A stretch of 21,482 nt of DNA from Actinomycetes bacterium (GTDB lineage: Bacteria; Actinomycetota; Actinomycetes; Propionibacteriales; Propionibacteriaceae): the NCBI GenBank assembly GCA_023393755.1, contig JAEXCA010000062.1:1-21482 (forward strand). The letters are read 5' to 3'. Position 1 is the first letter of the stretch. Each line of letters opens with the position of its first letter. Of the stretch, positions 1-7,363 are shown piece after piece. The translations under genes and the position numbers were made by a program. Under the pieces are notes generated by a model. That model was not told the DNA's origin. It saw nothing but the letters and a program-made list of their open reading frames with translations, and searched no databases.

Positions 1-99
1 CCGGCCGGCGAGCGGACGCTGGCGATCCGCAACCGGCTGCTGGACATCCAGTACGGCCGGGTGCCGGACAGCCACGGCTGGCTGCACCGGATCGTCTGA
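1..99 (+). CDS. ilvE: branched-chain amino acid aminotransferase, C-terminal fragment
   Basis: The window opens inside a plus-strand gene whose last 32 codons are visible, ending in TGA at 97-99. The translated tail contains LLDIQYGRVPDSHGWLHRIV, which matches the usual C-terminus of class IV branched-chain aminotransferases (a conserved 'DIQ.G...D.HGW' ending). The enzyme would transfer the amino group between glutamate and the keto acids of leucine, isoleucine and valine using PLP in the cytoplasm. The catalytic lysine lies outside the window, so the call rests on the tail alone. The presence of cimA (an isoleucine-route enzyme) 0.8 kb downstream agrees with it. Confidence 0.8.
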   Translation, partial: PAGERTLAIRNRLLDIQYGRVPDSHGWLHRIV

Positions 100-136
100 A
101 CCCGGCGGAGGGCTCGGGGCTCAACGATCCCCGAGG

Positions 137-205
137 TTCGGGCGGAGCCCGAAGTCTCGAAGGGTCGTCAACCGACCCGAGCTTCTCAAGGGACGAAGGG
201 GTCGG
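137..205. terminator. hairpins between convergent ilvE and tpx
   Basis: The 136-base gap between the ends of ilvE and tpx holds a perfect 7-bp hairpin (TTCGGGC-GGA-GCCCGAA, 137-153) and a longer stem (CCGACCC at 172-178 with GGGTCGG at 199-205). No clear U-tract follows either stem. The gap also holds 'gtctcgaagggtcg' and 'cttcgacaagctcag', words that resemble intergenic repeats common in actinobacteria. A role as a bidirectional terminator or repeat is inferred from position. Confidence 0.4.
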
Positions 206-235
206 GCTTCGACAAGCTCAGCCGGCGCCCCGGGC

Positions 236-733
236 TCAGCTCAGGGCGGCGATGGCGGCGTCGTAGTTGGGTTCGACGTGCACGGTCGGGGTGACATCGG
301 TGTAGAGCACCGTGCCGTTCTCGTCCGCCACCACGACCGCGCGGGCGAACAGGCCCGCCGCCGCGCCGTTGGCCATGGTGACGCCGTAGTCGTCGCCGAA
401 GGAGGAGTTGTACGCCGACGTGGTCACCACGTTCTCGATCCCCTCGGCGCCGCAGAACCGGCCGAGTGCGAACGGCAGGTCCTTCGAGACGCAGACCACG
501 GTGGTGTTCTCCAGCCCGGCGGCCAGCTGGTTGAAGGTGCGGACGCTGGTCGCGCAGATGCCGGTGTCGACGCTGGGGAAGATGTTCAGCACGACCCGCC
601 TGCCGCCCAGTTCGCTGCTGTCCAGGATCGAGAGGTCGGTCCTGGTCACGCGGAACGGCGGCAGGGTGCTGCCGACAGCGGGAAGCTCGCCGGTGGTGTG
701 GACCTGCTCGTCCTTGAAAATCGTGTTAGCCAT
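236..733 (-). CDS. tpx: thiol peroxidase (Tpx, peroxiredoxin family)
   Basis: A complete 165-residue thiol peroxidase, the usual length for the family. Tpx reduces hydrogen peroxide and alkyl hydroperoxides in the cytoplasm and is recycled by thioredoxin. The peroxidatic cysteine is Cys60 in PSVDTGICATSVR, matching the family's 'D(T)..CATSVR' motif. The resolving cysteine is Cys94 in GRFCG, so this is the atypical 2-Cys type. The start is ATG at 731-733 with a weak purine-rich site upstream (AGATGAAG). It is transcribed divergently from cimA across a 166-bp gap, where no convincing promoter boxes were found, and convergently with ilvE. Identity is firm; regulation is not visible. Confidence 0.95.
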   Translation of the reverse strand: MANTIFKDEQVHTTGELPAVGSTLPPFRVTRTDLSILDSSELGGRRVVLNIFPSVDTGICATSVRTFNQLAAGLENTTVVCVSKDLPFALGRFCGAEGIENVVTTSAYNSSFGDDYGVTMANGAAAGLFARAVVVADENGTVLYTDVTPTVHVEPNYDAAIAALS

Positions 734-899
734 GGCTTCATCTAGTCAGGCGGAAGCCCTGCCGGTCAACCCCGGCGAGCCACGCCGGTCGGGCATCGGC
801 GCCCGGTTGTCGTTCCATCCCTAGCGAGACCCATGGTGTGTCCAATAACTGGGCGGTAGTCTCATCCTTCGAGTATCCCCGAGTTCGCGAGGCTTCCCG

Positions 900-2603
900 A
901 TGACTCTTCACGTGGCACCCGACACCTTTCACGTGTTCGACACCACCCTGCGCGACGGCGCCCAGCAGGAGGGCGTCCGGCTGAGCGTGGCCGACAAGCT
1001 GCGGATCGCGCGGCTGCTGGACGAGCTGGGGGTCGGCTTCATCGAGGGCGGCTGGCCGGGGGCCAACCCCAGCGACACCGAGTTCTTCGCCCGCGCGGCC
1101 GGCGGTGAGCTGCAACTGCAGAACGCCAAGCTGGTGGCCTTCGGTGCCACCCGCAAGGTGGGCGCCACCGCGGCGACGGATCCTCAGGTACAGGCCCTGC
1201 TCGACGCCAACACCGAGGTGATCTGCATCGTCGCCAAGAGCCACGACGAGCACGTCTACCGGGCACTGAAGACCACCCTGACCGAGAACCTGGAGATGGT
1301 GCGGGACACGGTCTCGCACATGGTCGGCCAGGGACGGCGGGTGTTCGTCGACTGCGAGCACTTCTTCGACGGCTACCGGGCCAATCCCGACTACGCCCTG
1401 GAAGTGGTGCGGACGGCGGCCGAGGCCGGGGCCGAGGTGGTCATCCTGTGCGACACCAACGGCGGCATGTTGCCCAGCTGGATGGGCGACGTGGTGAGCG
1501 CGGCCAGCCAGATCGGCGTCGACCTGGGCATCCACTGCCACAACGACACCGGCTGCGCGGTGGCCAACACCCTGGCGGCCGTCGAGGCCGGCGTGATGCA
1601 CGTCCAGGGCACCATGAACGAGACCGGCGAGCGGACCGGGAACGCCAACCTGATCACGGTGATCGCCAACCTGCAGCTGAAGTACGGCTGGCAGGTGATC
1701 CCGCCGGAGGGCTTGCGGGAGGCCTCCCGGATCTCCCACGCGGTGGCGGCGATCACCAACGTCCCGATGAACAACCGGGCGCCCTACGTCGGGCTCTCGG
1801 CGTTCGCGCACAAGGCGGGCCTGCACGCCTCGGCCATCAAGGTGGACGCCAACCTCTACCAGCACATCGATCCGACCCTGGTCGGCAACGACATGCGGAT
1901 GCTGGTCTCCGACATGGCCGGACGGGCCAACATCCAGCTCAAGGGCAGCGAGCTCGGCTACGACCTCTCCGATCGCAAGCTGGCGGCCAGGATCACCGAC
2001 CTGGTCAAGGAGCGGGAGATGGCCGGCTACTCCTACGAGTCGGCCGACGCCTCCTTCGAGCTGCTGCTGCGGGAGCAGCTCGGGCTGGTCGACGACCTCT
2101 ACGAGGTGGTCTCCTGGCGGGTGTTCACCAGCTCCCACGCCGGTCCCGAGGGCGACTCCGAGGCCACGGTGAAGCTGCGGGTCAACGACGCCACCGAAGG
2201 ACTGGTCGGCGAGGGACACGGCCCGCTGAACGCCCTCGACGTGGCGCTGCGACGGGCGCTGGTCCGCGCCTACCCGCAGGTGGAATCCTTCGAGCTCACC
2301 GACTACCGGGTCCGGATCCTCGACCAGGGCCACGGCACCGACGCGATCGTCCGCACCCTGATCGACACCACGGACGGGGAGCGCACCTGGACGACGGTGG
2401 GCGTCGGCAGCAGCGTCGTCGAGGCCAGCTGGGAGGCGTTGCACGACGCCTACCGCTGGGGCCTGATCCCTCGGACGACCCCGGCCGAGGTCGCCGAACC
2501 GGTGCTGGCCGGCGCGTCGGCTGACGGTGGCCTGAGGCCCTCACGGTGGCTGAGGTCTCCACGGTGTCCTGGGGTCTCCACGGTGGCTGAGGTCCGCCCA
2601 TAG
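900..2603 (+). CDS. cimA: (R)-citramalate synthase (CimA-type, LeuA-like)
   Basis: A 567-residue enzyme of the isopropylmalate/homocitrate/citramalate synthase family. The expected reaction is acetyl-CoA plus pyruvate to (R)-citramalate, the entry to threonine-independent isoleucine synthesis. The N-terminal TIM barrel starts with DTTLRDGAQQEG (residues 14-25) and carries the metal-binding HCHND (212-216) followed by TGCAVAN. A C-terminal LeuA-type allosteric domain spans about 400-520, suggesting feedback control. The long CimA form, rather than LeuA, is suggested by the 'TLRDG.Q.EG' start, the overall layout and the nearby ilvE. Start ATG 900 is preceded by GAGG about 8 nt upstream. From about residue 540 the tail is encoded by a degenerate tandem repeat (2523-2597), making it some 25 residues longer than the conserved part. 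Homocitrate or isopropylmalate synthase is the main alternative. Confidence 0.9.
   Translation: MTLHVAPDTFHVFDTTLRDGAQQEGVRLSVADKLRIARLLDELGVGFIEGGWPGANPSDTEFFARAAGGELQLQNAKLVAFGATRKVGATAATDPQVQALLDANTEVICIVAKSHDEHVYRALKTTLTENLEMVRDTVSHMVGQGRRVFVDCEHFFDGYRANPDYALEVVRTAAEAGAEVVILCDTNGGMLPSWMGDVVSAASQIGVDLGIHCHNDTGCAVANTLAAVEAGVMHVQGTMNETGERTGNANLITVIANLQLKYGWQVIPPEGLREASRISHAVAAITNVPMNNRAPYVGLSAFAHKAGLHASAIKVDANLYQHIDPTLVGNDMRMLVSDMAGRANIQLKGSELGYDLSDRKLAARITDLVKEREMAGYSYESADASFELLLREQLGLVDDLYEVVSWRVFTSSHAGPEGDSEATVKLRVNDATEGLVGEGHGPLNALDVALRRALVRAYPQVESFELTDYRVRILDQGHGTDAIVRTLIDTTDGERTWTTVGVGSSVVEASWEALHDAYRWGLIPRTTPAEVAEPVLAGASADGGLRPSRWLRSPRCPGVSTVAEVRP
2523..2597 (+). repeat. degenerate 18-19-nt tandem repeat at the 3' end of cimA
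   Basis: Four imperfect units begin with (g/c)acggtg at 2523, 2542, 2560 and 2579, giving a period of 19, 18 and 19 nt. A typical unit reads cacggtggctgaggtctc. The units encode the last residues of CimA, up to just before its TAG stop, and are not part of the conserved enzyme. Confidence 0.6.
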
Positions 2604-2606
2604 GGC

Positions 2607-2640
2607 CGAGTCTCGAAGCCCAGCGACCCTTCGAGACTCG
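2607..2640. terminator. 12-bp inverted repeat between convergent cimA and deoA
   Basis: The arms CGAGTCTCGAAG (2607-2618) and CTTCGAGACTCG (2629-2640) are perfect reverse complements around a 10-nt loop, 4 bases after the cimA stop and about 47 bases from the deoA stop. No U-run follows. The arm sequence shares 'gtctcgaag' with the ilvE-tpx gap, so it may belong to a dispersed repeat family that also works as a bidirectional terminator. Confidence 0.5.
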
Positions 2641-2686
2641 CGCTTCGCGGGACCTCAGGGATTGGGTGCGCGACCTCAGAGATCGT

Positions 2687-3961
2687 TCAGTTGATCCGCT
2701 GCAGCACCAGCGGGCCCCGGGTGACCGGCTGGTCGGAGTAGCTGACCGCTCCCGCCAGGGCCTCGAGGGCGCGCTCGATCCGCTCGGGGGTGTCGGTGTG
2801 CAGGGTGAACAGCGGCTGGCCCGCGGTCACCCGGTCGCCCACCGAGGCGTTCCAGGTCACGCCGGCGGCGGCCTGCACCGGGTCGCCCTGCCTGGCCCGG
2901 CCGGCGCCCAGCCGCCAGGCCGCCAGCCCGACCGCCATGGCGTCCATCCCGGCGATCACGCCGTCGGCCTCGGCGGCCACCACCTCGGTGTGGCGGGCGA
3001 CCGGCAGCGGCGCGTCCGGGTCGCCACCCTGGGCGGCGATCATCGCCCGCCAGGTGTCCATCGCCGCGCCGGAGGCCAGCGCCCGTTCGGGATCGGCGTC
3101 GATGCCGGCGGTGGCCAGCATCTCGCGGGCCAGCGCCAGGGTCAGCTCCACCACATCGGACGGACCACCGCCGGCCAGTACCTCGACCGACTCGGCCACC
3201 TCGACGCCGTTGCCCGCCGAGCGGCCCAGCGGCACGTTCATGTCGGTCACCAGCGCGACGGTGTTCACGCCGGCCGCCCGACCGAGCCCCACCATGGTGC
3301 GGGCCAGCGCCACCGAGTCGTCGTAGGACTTCATGAACGCCCCGGCGCCGGTCTTCACGTCCAGTACCAGCGCCGCGGTGCCCTCGGCGATCTTCTTGCT
3401 CATGATCGAGGCCGAGATCATCGGGATCGACTCCACCGTGGCGGTGACGTCGCGTAGCGCGTAGAGCTTCTTGTCCGCCGGGGCCAGCCCCGAGCCGGCG
3501 GCGCAGATCACCGCGCCGATCCCGTCCAGCTGCCGCAGCATCTCGGCGTTGGTCAGGTCCGCCCGCCAGCCGGGGATCGCCTCCAGCTTGTCCAGGGTGC
3601 CGCCGGTGTGACCCAGCCCGCGTCCGGAGAGCTGCGGGACGGCCGCGCCGCAGGCGGCGACCAGCGGTGCCAGCGGCAGCGTGATCTTGTCCCCGACGCC
3701 CCCGGTGGAGTGCTTGTCGACCGTAGGGCGGGAGAGCGAGGAGAAGTCCATCCGCTCGCCGGTGGCGATCATCGCGTTCGTCCAGGTCGACAGCTCGCGC
3801 AGGTCGAGCCCGCGGAAGAAGATCGCCATCGCCATCGCCGACATCTGCTCGGCGGTCACGTCGCCGTCGGTGTAGTGGCGGATCAGCCATTCGATCGCGG
3901 CGTCCTCCAGCGCGTCCCCGTCGCGCTTCCTCCGGATCAGTTCGACGGCGTCGTAGCTCAT
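2687..3961 (-). CDS. deoA: thymidine phosphorylase (pyrimidine nucleoside phosphorylase)
   Basis: A complete 424-residue pyrimidine nucleoside phosphorylase that splits thymidine (possibly also uridine) with phosphate into the free base and deoxyribose-1-phosphate, in cytoplasmic nucleoside salvage. The phosphate-binding loop KHSTGGVGDK is at residues 83-92 and the family signature SGRGLGHTGGTLDKLE at 112-127. The alpha N-terminal domain and the C-terminal alpha/beta domain (ending near the stop) are both present, so it is full length. The start is ATG at 3959-3961. It is divergent from the 2-hydroxyacid dehydrogenase gene with only 65 bp between the starts and convergent with cimA. DeoA and Pdp-type enzymes cannot be separated by eye. 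Confidence 0.95.
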   Translation of the reverse strand: MSYDAVELIRRKRDGDALEDAAIEWLIRHYTDGDVTAEQMSAMAMAIFFRGLDLRELSTWTNAMIATGERMDFSSLSRPTVDKHSTGGVGDKITLPLAPLVAACGAAVPQLSGRGLGHTGGTLDKLEAIPGWRADLTNAEMLRQLDGIGAVICAAGSGLAPADKKLYALRDVTATVESIPMISASIMSKKIAEGTAALVLDVKTGAGAFMKSYDDSVALARTMVGLGRAAGVNTVALVTDMNVPLGRSAGNGVEVAESVEVLAGGGPSDVVELTLALAREMLATAGIDADPERALASGAAMDTWRAMIAAQGGDPDAPLPVARHTEVVAAEADGVIAGMDAMAVGLAAWRLGAGRARQGDPVQAAAGVTWNASVGDRVTAGQPLFTLHTDTPERIERALEALAGAVSYSDQPVTRGPLVLQRIN

Positions 3962-4026
3962 GGCGGCAACGATACGCGAACCCCTTTAGGGTGGGGGGCA
4001 CAAAGTCGATCACCAGGAGTGCACTG

Positions 4027-4959
4027 ATGACCAAGCACGTGTGGCTTCCCTACGCCGACGAGGCCGAGGCCCGGGTGGCCCTCGGCCGGCTGCCGGCGGG
4101 GATCACGGCCGACTACTACCTGCCGGGCGGCGAGCTGCCGTCGTCCGTCCCCGAGGTCGAGCTGATCGTCGCCCACTACATGGCGCCGCCGCTGCCGGCC
4201 CTGGAGCGGGTCGACGAGATGACCAGGCTGCGGGCGATCCAGGTGCAGTCGGCGGGCTACGACAACTACTTGCCGTTCCTGCGGAACGGGGCGGTGCTCT
4301 GCAACGCCGCCGGGGTCCACGACGCGGCCACCGCCGAACTGGCGGTCGCGCTCGCCCTGGTCAACCTGCGCCGGCTCGACCGCTTCGCCCGCAACATGTC
4401 CTCCGGGACGTGGCAGCTGGAGTTCGCCGAGTCGCTGGCCGACCGGCGGGTGCTGATCGTCGGGTACGGCCGGATCGGCGCCGCGATCGAGCGGCGGCTG
4501 GCCGGCTTCGAGGTGGCCTCGGTGACCCGGGTGGCGCGCAGCGCACGCACCGAGCCCTGGGTCTATCCGGTCGCCGAACTGCGGGAGCGGCTGGCCGAGG
4601 CGGACGTGGTGTTCGTGATCACCCCGCTGACCCCCGACACAGAGGGCCTGATCGGGGCCGAGGAGCTGGCCGCGCTGCCGGACGGGGCGCTGCTGGTGAA
4701 CGTGTCCCGCGGCAAGGTGGTGGACACCGATGCGCTGGTGGACGCCGTCCGCGGCGGAAGGATCCGCGCCTCGCTGGACGTCACCGACCCCGAACCGTTG
4801 CCCGCCGACCATCCGTTGTGGACCCTGCCCGGAGTGTTCATCAGCCCGCATGGCGGCGGCCAGGCGGATGCCTTCTACCCGCGGATCAACCGGCTGCTGC
4901 GGGAGCAGCTCGCCCGGTTCGCGGCGGGGGAGCGGCTGGCCAACATCGTGGCCGAATAG
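4027..4959 (+). CDS. D-isomer-specific 2-hydroxyacid dehydrogenase family protein
   Basis: A 310-residue NAD(P)-dependent dehydrogenase that would interconvert a 2-oxoacid and a D-2-hydroxyacid; the substrate is unknown. The Rossmann motif is VGYGRIG (residues 145-151). The catalytic triad of the family is visible as Arg228 (VSRGK), Glu256 (DPEPLP) and His275 (SPHGGG). The ATG at 4027 was chosen over an upstream in-frame ATG because AGGAG lies 7 nt before it (4015-4019). It heads a plus-strand run with the FAH-family gene (10-nt gap) and the CPBP protease gene (2-nt gap), so the three are probably co-transcribed. Phosphoglycerate dehydrogenase is unlikely because there is no C-terminal ACT domain. 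Confidence 0.9.
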   Translation: MTKHVWLPYADEAEARVALGRLPAGITADYYLPGGELPSSVPEVELIVAHYMAPPLPALERVDEMTRLRAIQVQSAGYDNYLPFLRNGAVLCNAAGVHDAATAELAVALALVNLRRLDRFARNMSSGTWQLEFAESLADRRVLIVGYGRIGAAIERRLAGFEVASVTRVARSARTEPWVYPVAELRERLAEADVVFVITPLTPDTEGLIGAEELAALPDGALLVNVSRGKVVDTDALVDAVRGGRIRASLDVTDPEPLPADHPLWTLPGVFISPHGGGQADAFYPRINRLLREQLARFAAGERLANIVAE

Positions 4960-4969
4960 GCTGTCCGCC

Positions 4970-5773
4970 ATGCGCGTTGCACGTTTCTCCCACGACGGCG
5001 AGACCGCCTTCGGCGTGGTCGAGCTCGAGGCCGACGGCGGCCCCAACCCGGAGTCGGTGGCGGTGGTGACCGGCGACCCGCTGGCCGGGCCGGTGCACTA
5101 CACCGGCCAGCGGCTGGACCTGGCCGACATCCGCCTGCTCTCGCCGGTCATCCCGCGGAGCAAGGTGGTCGGCATCGGCCGTAACTACGCCGCGCACGGC
5201 GCCGAACTGGGCAATGAGGTGCCCGAACTGCCGCTCACCTTCTTCAAGCCGAACACCGCGGTGATCGGGCCGGGGGAAGCGATCGTTCAGCCCCCGGAGA
5301 CCAGCGATCTGCAGTTCGAGGGCGAGCTCGCGGTGGTGATCGGACGGATCTGCCGCCGGGTGCCGGTCGAGCGCGCCGCCGAGGTGATCTTCGGCTACAC
5401 CGTGGGGAACGACGTCACCTGCCGCGACCTGCAGCGCACCGACAGCCAGTGGACCAGGGCCAAGGGGTACGACTCGTTCTGCCCGCTCGGGCCGTGGATC
5501 GTGACCCACCTGGGCCTGGACGAGGTCTCCGACCTGGAACTCAGCACGACCGTGAACGGCGAGATCCGCCAGCAGGGGAACACCTCCCAGATGGTGCACG
5601 GGATCGCCGACCTGGTCGCCCACGTCACCAGCTTCACCACCCTGTTGCCGGGTGACGTGATCCTGACCGGGACACCGGCCGGGGTGGCCACGATCGTCCC
5701 CGGCGACGAGGTGGCGATCACCGTGGCCGGCATCGGCACCCTGGCCAACCCGGTCATCGGCCCGGAGGACTGA
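4970..5773 (+). CDS. fumarylacetoacetate hydrolase family protein
   Basis: A 267-residue FAH-superfamily protein. Members cleave or decarboxylate beta-keto acids in aromatic catabolism or act as oxaloacetate decarboxylases or acylpyruvases; the substrate here is not determinable. Conserved features are GIGRNYAAH (68-76), FFKPNT (91-96), the metal ligands Glu117 and Glu119 in FEGEL with Asp148 in GNDVT, and AKGYDSFCPLGPW (164-176). The C-terminal LLPGDVILTGTPAGV is typical. The start ATG at 4970 follows the dehydrogenase stop by 10 nt. The full-length fold appears intact. Confidence 0.93.
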   Translation: MRVARFSHDGETAFGVVELEADGGPNPESVAVVTGDPLAGPVHYTGQRLDLADIRLLSPVIPRSKVVGIGRNYAAHGAELGNEVPELPLTFFKPNTAVIGPGEAIVQPPETSDLQFEGELAVVIGRICRRVPVERAAEVIFGYTVGNDVTCRDLQRTDSQWTRAKGYDSFCPLGPWIVTHLGLDEVSDLELSTTVNGEIRQQGNTSQMVHGIADLVAHVTSFTTLLPGDVILTGTPAGVATIVPGDEVAITVAGIGTLANPVIGPED

Positions 5774-5775
5774 GC

Positions 5776-6738
5776 GTGGCCTCGGCCGCCGTGGCGGCCA
5801 TGACGGGCCGTCGTCCGGTCGCCGGCATCGGGTATCACGAGGTGCTGGTCGACCCGGCCCGGCGCCGCAATGTCGTCCAGGCGCTGTGCGGGGTGGTGCT
5901 GGGCCTGCTGACCTTTCTGGCGCTCACCCCGGTCGTCACCCAGGTGGTGCTGCTGCTCGGCTGGAACGCCGCCGGGCGGCCGGGGAGCTACAGCGACTTC
6001 GCCGTCGCCGCGCTGGCCTTCGAGACCCCGCTGGGAATGCTGGCCTCCCACCTCGGCCTGGCGGTGCTGCTGCCGACCTCGCTGGGGTTGGTGGTGCTGG
6101 TGCACAACACCCATCCGCGCTGGCTGCATTCGGTGCAGCCGGGTTTCCGCTGGAGCTACGCGCTGGCGGCCCTGCTGGCCGCCGCCGTGGTGCTCAACGC
6201 GGTGCTGTTCGTCACCGGCGCCGGCTGGACCTGGCAACTCCGCCCGCAGCACGACTTCGGCTGGTTCCTGCTGGTGATCCTGCTCACCTCGCCGCTGCAG
6301 GCCGCCGCCGAGGAGTACTTCTTCCGCGGCTACCTGCTGCAGGCCGGACAGGCGGTGTTCCGCGTCCCCTGGGCGGGCGTGGTCGTCTCGGCGCTAATCT
6401 TCGCCCTGTTCCATGGGACGCAGAACCTGCCGCTCTTCCTGGACCGGTTCGGCTTCGGCCTGCTGGCCGGCTTCCTGGTGATCCGGACCGGCGGCCTGGA
6501 GGCCGCCATCGCCGCTCACACCGCCAACAACGTCCTCGCCTTCCTGTGGGCCGGGCTGACCACGTCCATCGCCACGGTGAAGGCCACCCAGGTGATCGGC
6601 TGGTGGGATCTGGCGACCGACCTGCTGGGGTTCGCGCTGTGCGCCGCGGCCGCGCTCTGGCTGGCCCGCCGGATGCGGTTGGCGACCACCACGCCGGGCC
6701 CCGTCGGCCCCGGTTTGGCCCGGAACGGTGCGGTCTAG
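5776..6738 (+). CDS. CPBP family intramembrane metalloprotease
   Basis: A 320-residue, strongly hydrophobic protein with about 7-8 predicted membrane segments and the three motifs of the CPBP (CAAX protease / Abi) family: AAEEYFFRG (Glu179, Glu180, Arg184), FALFHG (His213) and AAHTANN (His248, Asn252). It would be an integral membrane protease of unknown substrate; relatives process prenylated proteins or give bacteriocin self-immunity. The start is GTG at 5776, two bases after the FAH stop, with GGAGG inside the end of the upstream gene (5763-5767), which supports translational coupling. The catalytic residues are intact, unlike in the second CPBP gene at 7364-8142. Confidence 0.9.
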   Translation: MASAAVAAMTGRRPVAGIGYHEVLVDPARRRNVVQALCGVVLGLLTFLALTPVVTQVVLLLGWNAAGRPGSYSDFAVAALAFETPLGMLASHLGLAVLLPTSLGLVVLVHNTHPRWLHSVQPGFRWSYALAALLAAAVVLNAVLFVTGAGWTWQLRPQHDFGWFLLVILLTSPLQAAAEEYFFRGYLLQAGQAVFRVPWAGVVVSALIFALFHGTQNLPLFLDRFGFGLLAGFLVIRTGGLEAAIAAHTANNVLAFLWAGLTTSIATVKATQVIGWWDLATDLLGFALCAAAALWLARRMRLATTTPGPVGPGLARNGAV

Positions 6739-6744
6739 TAAAGT
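6715..6744 (+). promoter_or_regulatory. candidate promoter for the tRNA-Gln/tRNA-Glu pair
   Basis: TTGGCC (6715-6720) and TAAAGT (6739-6744) are spaced by 18 nt and overlap the end of the CPBP gene. Their position about 90 nt before tRNA-Gln suits a tRNA promoter. Only partial consensus matches are present, so this is a weak call. Confidence 0.3.
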
Positions 6745-6834
6745 CGTCCCTCGCTGGCCCGAACGGCCAGCACCTCTCTGAGTAGGGCGGAATCAGCCGC
6801 GATCCGGCCGGACCGCACCGCTCGGAGAACAGAT

Positions 6835-6906
6835 TGGGGTATGGGGTAATTGGCAGCCCGCCGGATTCTGGTTCCGTCAGTCTAGGTTCGAGTCCTAGTA
6901 CCCCAG
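6835..6906 (+). tRNA. tRNA-Gln (CTG anticodon)
   Basis: A 72-nt cloverleaf. The acceptor stem is TGGGGTA/TACCCCA with discriminator G. The D arm is GGGT/GCCC, the anticodon loop TTCTGGT gives anticodon CTG, and the T arm is CTAGG-TTCGAGT-CCTAG. CCA is not encoded. The first pair of the anticodon stem is a C27-U43 mismatch; the remaining stems pair well. It lies 65 nt upstream of tRNA-Glu and the two may share a transcript. Confidence 0.95.
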
Positions 6907-6971
6907 CGCTGCGGGATTCGCCGCCGCTGGTTGCGGTTTGGTAGATTACGCAGGTCGTGAAAGCGACACCC

Positions 6972-7044
6972 GGCCCCGTTGTGTAGCGGCCTAGCACGCC
7001 GCCCTCTCAAGGCGGTAGCGGGGGTTCGAATCCCCTCGGGGCTA
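6972..7044 (+). tRNA. tRNA-Glu (CTC anticodon), island integration site
   Basis: A 73-nt cloverleaf. The acceptor stem is GGCCCCG/CGGGGCT (one G-U pair) with discriminator A. The anticodon stem is CCGCC/GGCGG with loop CTCTCAA, giving anticodon CTC, and the T arm is GGGGG-TTCGAAT-CCCCT with one wobble at its base. CCA is not encoded. Its 3' half from the anticodon loop on is repeated exactly at 17647-17688, so the present 3' half and downstream sequence probably came with the integrated element. Confidence 0.95.
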
Positions 7045-7045
7045 C
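7004..7045 (+). repeat. left attachment repeat (attL-like), 42 bp
   Basis: These 42 bases run from the anticodon loop of tRNA-Glu to one base past the discriminator. They are identical, without a mismatch, to 17647-17688. The match stops abruptly on both sides, as expected for the core of a tyrosine-recombinase attachment site. Confidence 0.87.
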
Positions 7046-7050
7046 AAGGT

Positions 7051-7094
7051 GAAACCCCTTGTCAGGGGCAACTCTGGCAAGGGGTTTCGTTCTT
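7051..7094 (+). terminator. terminator downstream of tRNA-Glu
   Basis: GAAACCCCTTG (7051-7061) pairs with CAAGGGGTTTC (7078-7088), an 11-bp perfect stem with a 16-nt loop, followed by gttctt. It starts 6 nt after the attachment repeat, so it lies inside the island and would replace the native terminator, now stranded at 17695. The right arm plus one base (CAAGGGGTTTCG) recurs at 7195-7206. Confidence 0.6.
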
Positions 7095-7117
7095 GTGATG
7101 GCGCTGGAAAACGTCCT

Positions 7118-7158
7118 GAACACAGATCGGACACACAAACTGTGTCCAGTTCGTGTCC
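7118..7158. other. left-end repeat motifs, candidate recombinase arm sites
   Basis: GAACACA (7118-7124), 4 nt, GGACACA (7129-7135) is followed by TGTGTCC (7141-7147, inverted with the preceding GGACACA around 5 nt) and a further GTGTCC (7153-7158). The same GAACACA-N4-GGACACA arrangement occurs at 17524-17541 near the other end. The whole stretch 7095-7363 shows no convincing gene; it holds only these motifs and the CAAGGGGTTTCG copy. Confidence 0.4.
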
Positions 7159-7363
7159 AACCGATCCAGTCTGTGTGGCGGGACTTGCGCCTGACAAGGG
7201 GTTTCGCCCGACGTTACGGCGCTGAGCTGTTGACCTGGCGGGGCGGTAGTTCGGCGGCCGGATTCCTGCCGAAGGTGGTCGGCTGGTCGGCTTGCCCGGC
7301 GCTGGTTGTGCTCGGCGAATCTCGACCGCATTCCTCGCCCAGGCCTCGACTGTTCACGGTGGC

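Noticed and set aside
734..899. Leader regulation (T-box, attenuator or riboswitch) before cimA
   Set aside because: Only 166 bp are available, with no T-box sequence, no run of branched-chain codons and no terminator hairpin with a U-tract.
738..2444. 568-codon minus-strand open frame opposite cimA
   Set aside because: Its translation is Gly/Val/His/Arg-rich without domains, and it is the mirror of the strong codon bias of cimA on the other strand.
2676..4034. 452-codon minus-strand frame over deoA
   Set aside because: It is the alternative frame of deoA, Arg/Gly-rich, and conflicts with the clear deoA motifs.
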